NCBI RefSeq assembly: GCF_034479555.1 | Contig: NZ_CP140151.1 | Coordinates: 2,480,001-2,544,000, forward strand | DNA: 64,000 nt | Source of the DNA: Chromohalobacter canadensis | Lineage (GTDB): Bacteria > Pseudomonadota > Gammaproteobacteria > Pseudomonadales > Halomonadaceae | Reading direction: 5' to 3' | In this document: positions 1-11,945 of the stretch, one piece after another | Numbering within the stretch: the first letter of the stretch is position 1 | How the letters are laid out: each line of letters opens with the position of its first letter | Program-made: the position numbers and the translations under genes | The notes under the pieces: generated by a model | The model's input: only the letters and a program-made list of their open reading frames with translations | What the model was told of the DNA's origin: nothing | The model's database searches: none

Positions 1-230
1 GCCGCTTTTTTATGTCGCGACAAACGGAGCCGGCTTTCACGCGCGCGACGAAAGTACAACGCTTCAGGTAACTCCATGAAAAAAGGCGAATTATGGCGCT
101 TGGAGCCGGCCGCTCCCAAGGCGGGCGTGCTTGTGCCGCTTGAGCCGTGCAGGTATCGTCATGGGCCATTCCCAAGGCAATGGCGTGCGCTTCATGGGGC
201 ATGTCATGGCCGACAACGAACATGTGATGA

Positions 231-908
<678 letters not shown>

Positions 909-992
909 ACCTCTCTGCTTGCTGCGCGGCGTCCCTGGCGCCGCGTAATGACGACCTGCGTCAAGATTGCATCGGGCGGTGCGCCGGGCGTT

Positions 993-1021
993 TTGCCAAT
1001 GACTGATGGCACGTTTATAGT
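993..1021 (+). promoter_or_regulatory. Predicted sigma-70 promoter of tsaB
   Basis: TTGCCA (993-998) and TATAGT (1016-1021) are separated by exactly 17 bp and lie 31 bp upstream of the tsaB start codon. Seen directly as sequence; activity is inferred. Confidence 0.6.
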
Positions 1022-1051
1022 GCGTGCTCACCCGCTGCTCAATGATCGCCG

Positions 1052-1738
1052 ATGCCTACTCTGTTGGCCCTGGATGCCTCTACTAGCGCCTGTTCTTGCG
1101 CCCTGTGGCGCGATGGCCATGTCATCTCCCGTTATCGTGACGCCCCGCGTCAACACACCCAACTGCTGATGCCGATGGTCGATGACGTGCTGGCCGAGGC
1201 AGGCGTCGGTCTCTCCGATCTCGATGCGTTGGCTTACGGTCGTGGGCCGGGCTCGTTCACCGGCTTGCGTATCGCTGCCGGGACGGCGCAGGGGCTGGCT
1301 TTCGCACTCGAGTGTCCCTTGATCGGCGTATCTACTTTGGAAGCCCTGGCGCTTGCTGCGCATCGGCGTCTCCATGCGCGCTATGTGGTGGCGGCAATGG
1401 ACGCGCGCATGGACGAGATATACGCCGCTGCCTATCGTTGCCACGACGGCACGCTCGAGCCACTCGTGGAGGAAGCCGTGTTGATACCGGAGCGGTTGCG
1501 CCTGCCTGCGGCCTTTCACGATGTCGACTGGGTTGGCATCGGCTCGGGCTGGACCTTACGCGAGCGTATGCCCGTCGAGGTGCAATCGGCGCTCGGCCAA
1601 TGCCTGAGCGAGCCGCAGCCTGCCGCCGAAGACATGGTGCGACTGGCGGCACAGGCCTGGGAGGCGGGGGAGCGTCCCGCCGCCGACGAGGCGGTCCCGG
1701 TGTATTTGCGCAATGAAGTGGCGTGGAAACGCGCCTAA
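1052..1738 (+). CDS. tsaB: tRNA threonylcarbamoyladenosine biosynthesis protein TsaB
   Basis: TsaB is the scaffold partner of TsaD in the TsaB-TsaD-TsaE complex, which places t6A37 on tRNAs reading ANN codons. The 228-residue protein shows the N-terminal ASKHA-type strand LLALDASTSACSCAL and the family signature GRGPGSFTGLRI at about residues 64-75. The catalytic metal site sits in TsaD, not here, as is normal. The first in-frame ATG gives a family-length protein. It follows adk by 143 bp with its own predicted promoter, so it is probably transcribed separately. Confidence 0.95.
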   Translation: MPTLLALDASTSACSCALWRDGHVISRYRDAPRQHTQLLMPMVDDVLAEAGVGLSDLDALAYGRGPGSFTGLRIAAGTAQGLAFALECPLIGVSTLEALALAAHRRLHARYVVAAMDARMDEIYAAAYRCHDGTLEPLVEEAVLIPERLRLPAAFHDVDWVGIGSGWTLRERMPVEVQSALGQCLSEPQPAAEDMVRLAAQAWEAGERPAADEAVPVYLRNEVAWKRA

Positions 1739-1823
1739 GCGTTTCTTAAGCTCCCGAGAATAATAATGGCGTGCTCGCACGCTCGTACGCAGCGTCATTT
1801 TTTCGTTGCTTCAAGGACATTTC

Positions 1824-2621
1824 ATGGATTGGTTGCACGTCGTTGCGCTGGCCATCATTCAAGGCCTTACCGAATTCCTGCCCATTTCGTCATCCGCTCA
1901 CCTGATTCTCCCGTCGCAGTTGCTGGGCTGGCCCGATCAAGGATTGGCCTTCGATGTGGCTGTACATGTCGGCTCGCTCGCCGCGGTGGTGCTGGTCTTT
2001 CATCGTGAAGTGACTCGAATCGTGCGTGATTGGGTGGCGCAGTGTCGCGGCGGGCCGGCAACGCCGGAAAGCCGCCTGGGCTGGGCGGTGATTATCGGGA
2101 CGCTGCCGGCCGTGGTCATCGGTTTCTTGCTGGAAAACGTCATCGAGTCGTACCTGCGTGCCTCGTTGGTGATCGCGATCACCACGCTGCTCTTCGGTTT
2201 GCTGCTGTGGTGGGCGGATGTACGCGGTAGTCGCCGCCATGCGTTGACCGCGATGTCGCTGCGCAATGCGCTGATCATCGGGCTCGCCCAGGCTTTGGCA
2301 TTGATACCTGGGACGTCGCGGTCGGGGATTACCATTACCGCCGCCTTGCTGTTGGGCTTTACCCGCCAGGCCGCCGCGCGTTTCTCGTTCTTGTTGTCGA
2401 TCCCACTGATTCTTGCCGCTGGTTCGCTCAAGGGCATTGAGCTTGTCGAAGCGGGCGAGGGTGTGGCCTGGGGCACGATCATCGCGGGGACGCTGATGTC
2501 ATTCGTCGCGGCGTGGCTGTGCATCAAGTTGTTTCTCGCCGCGCTGGATCGCATCGGCATGCTGCCGTTCGTCATCTACCGTCTGATTCTGGGCATCGTT
2601 CTGTTGGTGTGGGTTGCATGA
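1824..2621 (+). CDS. uppP: Undecaprenyl-diphosphatase (BacA/UppP family)
   Basis: Integral membrane enzyme that dephosphorylates undecaprenyl pyrophosphate to recycle the lipid carrier for peptidoglycan and other envelope polymers; its loss or excess affects bacitracin sensitivity. The 265-residue protein begins with the glutamate-rich signature motif [11 protein letters not shown] at residues 17-27, and a second motif [11 protein letters not shown] lies near 170. Several hydrophobic helices span the rest. I chose the ATG at 1824 over the in-frame TTG at 1806 because AAGGAC sits 7 bp upstream and the length then matches the family. The stop overlaps the rsmJ start by 4 bp (ATGA), so the two are translationally coupled. 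Confidence 0.96.
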   Translation: MDWLHVVALAIIQGLTEFLPISSSAHLILPSQLLGWPDQGLAFDVAVHVGSLAAVVLVFHREVTRIVRDWVAQCRGGPATPESRLGWAVIIGTLPAVVIGFLLENVIESYLRASLVIAITTLLFGLLLWWADVRGSRRHALTAMSLRNALIIGLAQALALIPGTSRSGITITAALLLGFTRQAAARFSFLLSIPLILAAGSLKGIELVEAGEGVAWGTIIAGTLMSFVAAWLCIKLFLAALDRIGMLPFVIYRLILGIVLLVWVA

Positions 2622-3388
2622 GCGAATCCGTCGTCGCCATGGGCGAGCCATTGCGCGACCTGGCCGCGCGGCTGGGGCTGCCTTGGCAAGCCGAGGGCGA
2701 CGCCAACGCTGCCTTGCGATTGGTGATGACGCCTGAAGGATTGGCGCTATCGGGCGAGGCGCGGCGCTACGGTGCGCCGATTCGGGTCGACTTCACCGCC
2801 GGCAAAGTCGCGCACCGGCGCCGCTTCGGCGGTGGGCGTGGGCAACTGATCGCCAAAGCATGCGGACTGGCGCACGGTGTGACGCCGAGCATCGTCGATG
2901 CCACGGCGGGGCTGGGGCGTGATGCCTTCGTGCTGGCGAGTCTCGGCGCCGAGATTTTATTGATCGAGCGCGTGGCGGCGATATACGCCCTGCTCGAAGA
3001 TGGCGTGCGGCGTGCCCGAGCGGATGAAGAGGCCGCCGAGATCGTGGCGCGCATGCGGGTGGCGAATGGCGATGCCGCGCGTGAGCTGGCGACGCTGGTG
3101 GCGCTTCACGACGTTGCGCCGCAGGTGGTGCATCTCGACCCCATGTTCCCACACCGTGACAAGAGCGCGTTGGTCAAGAAGGAGATGCGCGTCTTCCGCG
3201 AACTGGCCGGTGACGATGACGACGCGTCACGTTTGCTGGAGGCTGCCCTGGACGTTGCTACGCACCGGGTAGTGGTCAAGCGCCCCCGCCGCGCGCCGCC
3301 GCTTGAGGGCCCGGCACCCGATCACGTGCTCGAGGGCAAGACCAGTCGCTATGATCTCTACGTGCATCGCAGCCTGAAATCCGCGTGA
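2618..3388 (+). CDS. rsmJ: 16S rRNA (guanine1516-N2)-methyltransferase RsmJ
   Basis: SAM-dependent methyltransferase that makes m2G1516 in 16S rRNA (formerly YhiQ). The 256-residue protein has the SAM-binding motif [17 protein letters not shown] near residue 93 and the N2-guanine methyltransferase catalytic motif as DPMFPHR near residue 177. Its ATG overlaps the uppP stop, giving a two-gene operon. It ends 23 bp from the convergent plsB gene. Confidence 0.94.
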   Translation: MSESVVAMGEPLRDLAARLGLPWQAEGDANAALRLVMTPEGLALSGEARRYGAPIRVDFTAGKVAHRRRFGGGRGQLIAKACGLAHGVTPSIVDATAGLGRDAFVLASLGAEILLIERVAAIYALLEDGVRRARADEEAAEIVARMRVANGDAARELATLVALHDVAPQVVHLDPMFPHRDKSALVKKEMRVFRELAGDDDDASRLLEAALDVATHRVVVKRPRRAPPLEGPAPDHVLEGKTSRYDLYVHRSLKSA

Positions 3389-3411
3389 CGATAATTTTCA
3401 CGCACCTGATA

Positions 3412-5847
3412 CTACGATGACCGGCGATGTACCAACTGGGTCAGGCGGTGGTGCAGGCTGGGATCGAAGAGTGCTTGCCCGCGACGCTGAGCGTTTTCGA
3501 GCGAGCTGTCATAGCATAGTTTGTCGTTTTCCTGCCATAACCAGCCCTGAGACTCGAGGGTGTCGAGCAAGCCGCTGAACAGGCGTTTGTCGAAGAACTC
3601 CGGTGCGTTGAGCCCGGAGAGCAGGGTGAGGCGTTCAGCCAACTGACGGCTTTGTTCCTCTAGCGCCTCGCGGGTCAGGGTGCCGCTTCCTTCGCGTAGC
3701 AACACGGCCAACAGCAGATAACCGCGCTCCAGGGTTGGCTGTACCAGCCGACCTAGCAGGCGTAGATGCTCGCTGCTGGCCAGGTGCCCCGCCGGGCGCT
3801 CCCAACCGTGATCGGTCTCAATCAGCAGGTCTTCTGACGCGAGCGCCGCCAAGGCGCGTTCCAGCCGCGTCGAAAAGGCATCGACGGGCAGGTGAAACTC
3901 ATGCGCGAGTACCGGCCACGCGGGCCCCAAGAGAGTCAGCAGCTCCTCGGTATTGAAGCGTGCGTTATGCCGATACGCGAAGGCGACCAGTGCCATGTCG
4001 ATGTACAAGTGCAAGACGTTGTTGCGATACCACGTCAATAAAGTGGCCTGTTCTGGCGTGGCGAGTACGAGTTCGCCGAGTGCCTGTTGGCGGCGTTCGA
4101 TGAACTCCAATTGAGCGGTATGGGCGATCCAGTCCCGAGGCTCGCCTTCGGGCAGAGTGATTCGCTCACCGCCCGGTAGATGCTGCCTCAAATCCACTAG
4201 CAAGCGCATATGACGCTCGAGCAGGTCGGCCTCGATGGCATGGTGCGAATTGGCCAGAAGCCCCAGGGCGACCAGCGAAACCGGCGTGATGGCCGCTGCC
4301 GCGTTGATGCGCTGGCCCAGGCTGGCGCCCAGCGCGGGCACGGCCTGGTTCAGCCAGTCGGGGCGTGTTTGGCGGCGGTTGTCTCGCCAATCGGGTACCT
4401 GGCGGTCGAGAAAGCCGCTGAGCATGAGCGGCTCGCCGACATTGACCGTGACATGCCCGTATGACTGTCGCAGGCGACGCACGATGCGCAACAGGTCGAG
4501 GGGCGATTCCTTCTTCTTGTGCCCGCCGCGCAATTCCTTGAGGTAGCTACCGCTTTCCAGGACCTTCTCGTAGCCGACGTAGACCGGCACGAAGGCGACC
4601 TCGCGACGGGGATCGCGGGCGAAGGAGCGTAGGGTCATGGCGAGCATGCCTGGGCGCGGCGCCAGCATTCGCCCGGTGCGCGAGCGGCCACCTTCGATGA
4701 AGTACTCGAGTGGGTGCCCGCGGGAGATCAGGCGATGCACGTACTCGTTGAACACCGCCGCGTAGAGGCGGTTGTCACGAAAGCTGCGGCGCAGGAAGAA
4801 CGCCCCGCCGCGACGTAGCAGTGCGCCGATCACCGGCATGTCGAGGTTACGGCCCGCCGCAATGTGCGGCGGCATCAATCCCTCGCGAAATAGTGCATAG
4901 GACAACAACAGATAGTCGATATGGCTGCGATGACAGGGCACGTAGATCAACTCGTGGTCGCCGGCCAGCGCCTTGACGTCATCGAGTCCGTTGACGGTGA
5001 CGCCGTCGTAGAGGCGATTCCAGAGCCGGCGTAGCAGTTGGTAGAGGAAACGCAACACCGGGTATGAGGTGTTGGAGGCAATCTCGCGGCCATAGCGCAG
5101 CGCGCGGCGTGTTTCACGCTCGGGGCTGGTGCCGCGGGCGGTGGCCGCGTCGGAGATCGCCTGGCGCACTTGTGGGCTGTCGACCACGCCGCGGATCAGC
5201 GTGTTACGGTGCGAGAGGTCGGGGCCCAGCACGCGGGCGCGAACACGACGAAAGTGAACGCGCAGCACGCGTGCCGTCTTGCGCTGGGCGACCGGTAGCG
5301 GACGTGTCTCGACCAGCGTGCGTAGTTGCAACGGTGCGCCGATATGCACTTGCACGTGCTTGCCATTGATCGCCATCGACAAGAGTCGGCGCAGGCGTCC
5401 GCTCCACTGCCAGCTATCCGCCGCGAGCAGTTTCCAGAAGCCGAAGTCCTTGCCCGGGGCGCGCCCCCAGAACACGCTGACCGGCACTAGCTGTATATCT
5501 CGCCCGGGTTCGTCGGCTAGCTGTGCCAGTAAGGTGTCGAGGTGCGGTGAGTGCCGCCCGCGTACCTTTGTCAGCCCACGGCTGAGTCGGGGCAGGGCGA
5601 TACAAGCGGGAAGGCGCGTCTCGCCGAGCGTGACGCTGCCTCGGGCGCTGGGCAAGCCCTCGCGGCGGGTCATCAGTTCGAGTGCCAATCTGTCCGAGAA
5701 GGCGGGATGCGGCAGCACGTAAAGTGTGGGGCGCGTGGCATCGAGCACGGGCCGTGGCGCTTCGACATGACGATAATCGAGCCAGTGACCGAGCAGCGTG
5801 CGGCACAGGGCGCGCAAGGGAGCGAGGAGCGTGCGTAGAACAGCCAT
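3412..5847 (-). CDS. plsB: Glycerol-3-phosphate 1-O-acyltransferase PlsB
   Basis: Inner-membrane enzyme that transfers an acyl chain to position 1 of sn-glycerol 3-phosphate, the first step of phospholipid synthesis. The 811-residue length is typical of the large gammaproteobacterial PlsB (E. coli 807). All four acyltransferase blocks are visible: the HX4D box in PCHRSHIDYLL (about residue 310), GGAFFLRRSF, FIEGGRSRTGRML and VPVYVGYEKV. It is transcribed away from the cardiolipin synthase gene, so phospholipid precursor and cardiolipin genes share a 144-bp divergent region. Confidence 0.97.
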   Translation of the reverse strand: MAVLRTLLAPLRALCRTLLGHWLDYRHVEAPRPVLDATRPTLYVLPHPAFSDRLALELMTRREGLPSARGSVTLGETRLPACIALPRLSRGLTKVRGRHSPHLDTLLAQLADEPGRDIQLVPVSVFWGRAPGKDFGFWKLLAADSWQWSGRLRRLLSMAINGKHVQVHIGAPLQLRTLVETRPLPVAQRKTARVLRVHFRRVRARVLGPDLSHRNTLIRGVVDSPQVRQAISDAATARGTSPERETRRALRYGREIASNTSYPVLRFLYQLLRRLWNRLYDGVTVNGLDDVKALAGDHELIYVPCHRSHIDYLLLSYALFREGLMPPHIAAGRNLDMPVIGALLRRGGAFFLRRSFRDNRLYAAVFNEYVHRLISRGHPLEYFIEGGRSRTGRMLAPRPGMLAMTLRSFARDPRREVAFVPVYVGYEKVLESGSYLKELRGGHKKKESPLDLLRIVRRLRQSYGHVTVNVGEPLMLSGFLDRQVPDWRDNRRQTRPDWLNQAVPALGASLGQRINAAAAITPVSLVALGLLANSHHAIEADLLERHMRLLVDLRQHLPGGERITLPEGEPRDWIAHTAQLEFIERRQQALGELVLATPEQATLLTWYRNNVLHLYIDMALVAFAYRHNARFNTEELLTLLGPAWPVLAHEFHLPVDAFSTRLERALAALASEDLLIETDHGWERPAGHLASSEHLRLLGRLVQPTLERGYLLLAVLLREGSGTLTREALEEQSRQLAERLTLLSGLNAPEFFDKRLFSGLLDTLESQGWLWQENDKLCYDSSLENAQRRGQALFDPSLHHRLTQLVHRRSS

Positions 5848-5991
5848 CCATTAGCCTTGAAGGAACGCGATGAAGCAGTATAGCCAGCCAGGCCGGGTAG
5901 GCCCAAGGCCGGCGCTTTTCAGCGACGTTGCAAACGTGCGTCAATATCGCATGATCAAGCCGCCGCGCAGGCGGCGAATCAAGGAGACACC

Positions 5992-7104
5992 ATGCGCGGA
6001 CGTTGGCAGGTAGGCAACCGTTTCACCTTGTTGCCGGAAGGCAAACGTTTTCTTCCCGCCTTGTTTAAAGCCATCGATGAAGCGCGCACCACGCTTTATC
6101 TCGAATTGTACCTGATGGAATCGGGAACGCTCGCCACACGGGTGATCGATGCCTTGTGCGCGGCGGCCGGGCGTGGTGTCACGGTGCTGGTACTGCTCGA
6201 TGGCTATGGTTCGATGAAACTCGCGTATTCGGACCGTGGGCGCCTGCGTGAGGCCGGTGTGGCGCTGCGCTTCTTCAATCCGCTGGCCTGGCGTCAGTTG
6301 GGCAAGAATCTGTCGCGCGATCACCGCAAGCTGCTGATCGTCGACGAGCAGCTGGCTTTTACCGGTGGTTTCGGGGCCGTCGATTCCTTCGTCGAGGCAT
6401 GGTATGAAGTCGCCGTACGTATCGAGGGGCCAGTCGTCGCGGATTGGGTCGGCCTGTTCGCGCAGCTCTGGGAGTCGCCTTTGACACGCCGCAAGACAGC
6501 GCCGCGTCACTGGCCGTCCCCGGCCCCGATTGCACCACTCACGGAGAACATGCGCGGGCGCATGATCAGTGGGCGTGGGCATCGTTACCAGGCGATCCGG
6601 CATTCGCTGCATCGGCGTATTGTCGCCGCCGAGCGGCGGTTGTGGCTGTGCACGCCCTACTTCGTGCCGACCTTTAGCCTGCGCCGACGCCTGATCCGTG
6701 CCGCGCGTCTAGGCGTTGACGTGCGGCTATTGTTACCGGGCTCGCGCCACGACCACCCGAGCATTCGCTATGCCGGGCAACGTTTCTACGCGCGACTGTT
6801 GCGGGCCGGGGTACGTATCTATGAGTTCCAGCCGACCTTCATCCACGCCAAGTTCGTGCTGGTCGACGATTGGGCGTCGATTGGTTCGTGCAACTTCGAT
6901 CACTGGAGCCTGCAATGGAATCTGGAGGCTAACCAGGAAGTCGAGGATACAGGGTTTGCCTGCGACGTGGCGGCCCTGTTCGAGCGTAACTTCGCCGCCA
7001 GCGAGGAAATCCATTGGGATCAGTGGCGCCATCGTCCATGGACTCAGCGTTGCCGTGAGTGGGTTTTCGGGACCCTCAATGGATGGATGACGCGATTGCG
7101 CTGA
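5992..7104 (+). CDS. Cardiolipin synthase-like phospholipase D family protein
   Basis: Predicted to condense phosphatidylglycerol with a second phospholipid to form cardiolipin. Two HKD motifs are present: H-R-K-LLIVD near residue 111 and H-A-K-FVLVDD near residue 283, the latter followed by the usual GSCNFD. The protein is 370 residues and has no N-terminal pair of membrane helices, so it resembles ClsB-type enzymes rather than ClsA. AAGGAGA lies just upstream of the ATG. It is divergent from plsB and converges on the YecA-like gene with 8 bp between stops. Another PLD-family transferase activity cannot be excluded. Confidence 0.85.
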   Translation: MRGRWQVGNRFTLLPEGKRFLPALFKAIDEARTTLYLELYLMESGTLATRVIDALCAAAGRGVTVLVLLDGYGSMKLAYSDRGRLREAGVALRFFNPLAWRQLGKNLSRDHRKLLIVDEQLAFTGGFGAVDSFVEAWYEVAVRIEGPVVADWVGLFAQLWESPLTRRKTAPRHWPSPAPIAPLTENMRGRMISGRGHRYQAIRHSLHRRIVAAERRLWLCTPYFVPTFSLRRRLIRAARLGVDVRLLLPGSRHDHPSIRYAGQRFYARLLRAGVRIYEFQPTFIHAKFVLVDDWASIGSCNFDHWSLQWNLEANQEVEDTGFACDVAALFERNFAASEEIHWDQWRHRPWTQRCREWVFGTLNGWMTRLR

Positions 7105-7112
7105 GCACACGC

Positions 7113-7751
7113 CTAGCGACCCGGACGTCCGGCAGGCTTCTTCTTGCGCGGCGTGGGCTTGGGTTTTTCCTCGGGGACGCGGTAGTGCAGGTAGAGATCG
7201 AGAATCAGCTCGGGTAGCTGCTTGACGAGAGCCTCGGCCCGGGTGCTGTCGGCGATCAATTCGTGCATGTCGGGTTCGTCGTCGAATAGACCTGACAAGG
7301 CCATGAAGGGCAGTAGTAACTCGGCAACCCGGGCCTCGTCGTGCTCGAACCAGGCGACTTCATTGAGAAACACGCCTTCCATGAAGCCCGCACACCAATC
7401 ACCGATGGGCGTTTCCTCCGGGCCGATGTCGCCGAGCTCAAGATCGAAGGGTAGTTCGGGCAGGTGACCATGTTCGAGGGCATCGATGGCGTTTTGCTTG
7501 AGCGTCTCGCAGAGGCCGAGGATCTGTTCGCGCTGCGCGGCGTCGGTGAACTGCGGCTCGCCATGGTATAGCTCGGCGACCCAGGTCGTGGCCGGTGTCT
7601 CGATCGGTGCGATTGCCAGGGCGACGAGGAAACCGTGCGTGCCGATCAAGTCGAGCGCTTCGGGGTCGACTTGATCGGATTCCAGGAAATCGTCGAGGGT
7701 CTCGAGCGCTGTGTCGTCGAGCAGTGGCATGGGGGGCGACGTCTCGGACAT
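7113..7751 (-). CDS. YecA/YgfB family protein (UPF0149)
   Basis: An acidic, helical 212-residue protein of the UPF0149/YecA-YgfB type, recognised from the pattern LxLIGTHGFLVALAIAP, the central GWCAGFMEGV-like segment (here DWCAGFMEGVFL) and the following MALSGLF block. Biochemical function is not established for this group. The C-terminus is a basic Lys/Pro/Arg tail (about residues 195-212) instead of the SEC-C zinc motif carried by E. coli YecA. I placed the start at the ATG at 7751; an upstream in-frame ATG would add an unlikely 23-residue leader. Confidence 0.8.
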   Translation of the reverse strand: MSETSPPMPLLDDTALETLDDFLESDQVDPEALDLIGTHGFLVALAIAPIETPATTWVAELYHGEPQFTDAAQREQILGLCETLKQNAIDALEHGHLPELPFDLELGDIGPEETPIGDWCAGFMEGVFLNEVAWFEHDEARVAELLLPFMALSGLFDDEPDMHELIADSTRAEALVKQLPELILDLYLHYRVPEEKPKPTPRKKKPAGRPGR

Positions 7752-7823
7752 GATGGGCCTCTTGCAGGGTAGCGGTCGGTGAGTGGTGGACGCCAGTCGC
7801 GTTGCGCGGCATTCTAGCATCCC

Positions 7824-8378
7824 ATGATGTCTGCCACCTTGCCTTCTCCCGATTACGATTGGTTAGTGTCGCTCGACGAGCCGGCCCTCCACGAGGCGCT
7901 ACGTGCACGCGTTGAGGCGGCTTGGCGTGTCGCCCTCGATGTTCATCCTTCACTGCCGCGCCCCGACGTATGGTTGGACCTGCGTGGCAAGGGGGCCGGT
8001 CAGGCGCACTTCACGCGTGGTGGCCTGCGCTTCAATCCGGTCCTGCTGCGCGAGAACCGTCGGGCGTTCATGGAAGACGTCGTGCCGCACGAGATGGCGC
8101 ATTGGCTGGTCTTTCACCTGGAAGGACCGCCGGCGCGTCCGCACGGCCACGAATGGCGTACCGTCATGCAGAAACTCTACGGCTTGCCGCCACGTACCAC
8201 GCATCGTTTCGATGTTACGCGTGCCAGTCCCGCGCCGTATTGCTACCGTTGTGGTTGTGGCACCGAACATCGATTTTCCGCGCGGCGCCATTCGCGGGCA
8301 CAGCGAGGTGCGAACTATCATTGCCGACATTGTCGACAGCGCTTGCGTTTCGTTGGAAAAAGTGATGTAACTCAATGA
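7824..8378 (+). CDS. sprT: SprT-like zinc metalloprotease family protein
   Basis: SprT/Spartan-like protein of 184 residues. The metalloprotease signature HEMAHWLVFH lies near residues 90-99, with a further HGHEW that can supply a ligand. A C-terminal zinc ribbon is visible as CYRCGCG followed by CRHC at about residues 137-175. The eukaryotic relative SPRTN cleaves DNA-protein crosslinks; the bacterial protein is uncharacterised, so substrate is unknown. The start codon lies 72 bp from the divergent YecA-like gene, and a short promoter region is shared. Confidence 0.88.
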   Translation: MMSATLPSPDYDWLVSLDEPALHEALRARVEAAWRVALDVHPSLPRPDVWLDLRGKGAGQAHFTRGGLRFNPVLLRENRRAFMEDVVPHEMAHWLVFHLEGPPARPHGHEWRTVMQKLYGLPPRTTHRFDVTRASPAPYCYRCGCGTEHRFSARRHSRAQRGANYHCRHCRQRLRFVGKSDVTQ

Positions 8379-8393
8379 ATTAAAAAGAAAAAA

Positions 8394-8456
8394 TGGTAAT
8401 ACCAAGGTCTAATAGGGGGCCAGGGGGTCTAGGGGTATATGCTGGATAGGTATTCT
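8394..8456 (+). promoter_or_regulatory. acs promoter region with 20-bp-spaced direct repeats
   Basis: GGTCTA occurs at 8406-8411 and again at 8426-8431, exactly 20 bp (two helical turns) apart. Each copy is followed by a run of G. Just upstream is the palindrome TGGTAATACCA (8394-8404). A possible -10 hexamer TATTCT lies at 8451-8456, which would put the second repeat near -35. This layout suits a dimeric activator bound twice on one DNA face. The CrbR-like regulator encoded downstream of acs is the natural candidate, but that is inference. Confidence 0.45.
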
Positions 8457-8518
8457 TGGACGGTCACGTTGGCAACCGTGTGGCCGATCATCCATTTCTC
8501 GACCTTTGCGAGGCAGCC

Positions 8519-10468
<1,950 letters not shown>

Positions 10469-10551
10469 TACGCGTTGGGGTGGGTATCCAGCGTCGGTTC
10501 GTTCGACACGGGGCGGCACGCCAGCTCGCCTCGGGTACCCGCCCGACTTTC

Positions 10552-10573
10552 GCCGGCCGCTGGCCGGCTTTTT
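10552..10573 (+). terminator. Rho-independent terminator of acs
   Basis: A perfect 7-bp GC stem, GCCGGCC/GGCCGGC (10552-10568) with a 3-nt loop, is followed by TTTTT. It lies 84 bp after the acs stop. Confidence 0.85.
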
Positions 10574-10727
10574 CGTGCCACCAGGAACGTTCAGGGGTGC
10601 GTCGACGCAAGGCTTGGGTATTGTCTACAGCATGGGGTAACATGCTGAAAACAAGAAGTGAACCTGATGCTTGCCGATGACATTCGCGGCACGACCGTTC
10701 GCTCCAGGGGGATCCGGAGGAGACACA

Positions 10728-11390
10728 ATGGCTTTTGCCCAGAAATTCATCGTCGCCGATGACCACCCGCTATTTCGTGCCGCGCTCAACCAGGCGTTGC
10801 GCCAAGTAGCGCCACAGGCGGAGATCGTCGAAGCCGATACCATGGAGGCGACGTCCGACATGGTGATGCGCCATCCCGATGCCGACCTTATCTTGCTCGA
10901 CTTGCACATGCCGGGCGCACATGGTTTTTCGGGACTGATCCAGTTGCGCGGTCAGTCGCCTGAGGTGCCCGTGGTCGTCATTTCGGGCAGCGAGGAGCCG
11001 CCGGTAGTGCGTCGTGCCATCGACTACGGCGCATCGGGTTTCATTCCCAAATCCTCGTCGCTGGATGTTATCGCCGAGGCGATCCGCCAGGTGCTCGAAG
11101 GGGAGGTCTGGTTGCCCGAGGAAATGGCCGATGTTCTCGGGGAGTCGAACGAAGATGAAGCGCGCTTCGCCGAAGCCATCGCTTCACTGACACCCCAGCA
11201 GTTCCGGGTACTCAACATGTTGAACGAAGGTCTGCTCAACAAGCAGATCGCCTATGAACTCAACGTGTCGGAGGCGACCATCAAGGCGCACGTCACGGCG
11301 ATTCTCCGTAAACTGGGGGTGCATTCGCGCACCCAGGCGGTCATCGCTGCACAGAAACTCGAGGTCGAGCCGCCCAAGGTCGAGTCCTAG
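10728..11390 (+). CDS. crbR: LuxR-family response regulator, CrbR/ErdR-like
   Basis: Cytoplasmic two-component response regulator of 220 residues. The receiver domain (about 5-125) has the acidic pair ADDHP, phospho-acceptor Asp in LLDLHMPG near residue 55, and the conserved Lys in PKSSS. A LuxR/GerE helix-turn-helix spans about 150-215 (LTPQQFRVLNMLNEGLLNKQIAYELNVSEATIKAHV). Position directly downstream of acs, together with a transporter-fused kinase in the same region, matches the CrbS/CrbR (MxtR/ErdR) pair that activates acs in Vibrio and Pseudomonas. The ATG follows GGAGGAG. The pairing is inferred from context, so the symbol is tentative. Confidence 0.85.
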   Translation: MAFAQKFIVADDHPLFRAALNQALRQVAPQAEIVEADTMEATSDMVMRHPDADLILLDLHMPGAHGFSGLIQLRGQSPEVPVVVISGSEEPPVVRRAIDYGASGFIPKSSSLDVIAEAIRQVLEGEVWLPEEMADVLGESNEDEARFAEAIASLTPQQFRVLNMLNEGLLNKQIAYELNVSEATIKAHVTAILRKLGVHSRTQAVIAAQKLEVEPPKVES

Positions 11391-11430
11391 ACTGTCCTTG
11401 GCGGCAGCATACGAGGCCACGTGAGAGACA

Positions 11431-11466
11431 AGAAGCCGTTCCCGTAGCTTAATGGGAACGGCTTCT
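11431..11466. terminator. Bidirectional terminator between the regulator and mntR
   Basis: A perfect 13-bp inverted repeat (AGAAGCCGTTCCC at 11431-11443 and its complement at 11454-11466) with a 10-nt loop lies between two convergent genes, 40 bp after one stop and 47 bp after the other. The A/T content at the ends supplies short U tracts in both directions. Confidence 0.8.
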
Positions 11467-11512
11467 TCGTCTCTGTGTATCAGCATGCGCTCCCCGGGCC
11501 ATGCAAGGCGGC

Positions 11513-11932
11513 CTATGACTGCGACTGGCGGTCCAGGAAATCGCGCATGGCGTTCACGGTTTCCTCACTGCAGTGATGCTCGATGCCCTCGGAGTCGGCA
11601 CGCGCGACTTCCTCGGGCACGCCGAGCGCCCGCAAGGCATCGAGTACTACCCGGTGGCGTGCCATGACGCGCTTGGCGAGCGCGTCTCCCTCATCGGTAA
11701 GGAAGATCCCGCGGTAGGGACGAGCGACGGCAAGCCCGTCGCGTTTCAAGCGTGCAATGACTTTCGACACCGCCGCCGCGCTGACGCCGAAACACTCGGC
11801 CAGATCGCTGGCCCGTGCTTCGCCCAGCTGCGTATGCAGGTGCGCGATTTCCTCGACATAATCCTCGACCAGTTCGGTCTGATGATCCTGCCGGACGCGT
11901 TTGAAATATTCGTGCTTGGGCTGAGACTTCAT
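11513..11932 (-). CDS. mntR: Manganese-responsive DtxR-family regulator MntR
   Basis: DNA-binding repressor that senses Mn(II) and controls manganese uptake. The 139-residue protein has an N-terminal winged helix (DLAECFGVSAAAVSKVIARLKRDGL, about 41-65) and the C-terminal metal-binding and dimerisation helices. The pattern E-x2-E-H-H (EGIEHH, about residues 114-119) corresponds to the Glu99/Glu102/His103 ligands of B. subtilis MntR, and Asp/Glu ligands lie in DHQTELVEDY near residues 16-25. It lacks the SH3-like domain of DtxR. It is 13 bp upstream of mntH in the opposite direction of reading order: both are on the minus strand, with mntH first and mntR after it, probably one operon. Confidence 0.93.
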   Translation of the reverse strand: MKSQPKHEYFKRVRQDHQTELVEDYVEEIAHLHTQLGEARASDLAECFGVSAAAVSKVIARLKRDGLAVARPYRGIFLTDEGDALAKRVMARHRVVLDALRALGVPEEVARADSEGIEHHCSEETVNAMRDFLDRQSQS

Positions 11933-11945
11933 GCAACCCCTGCTT

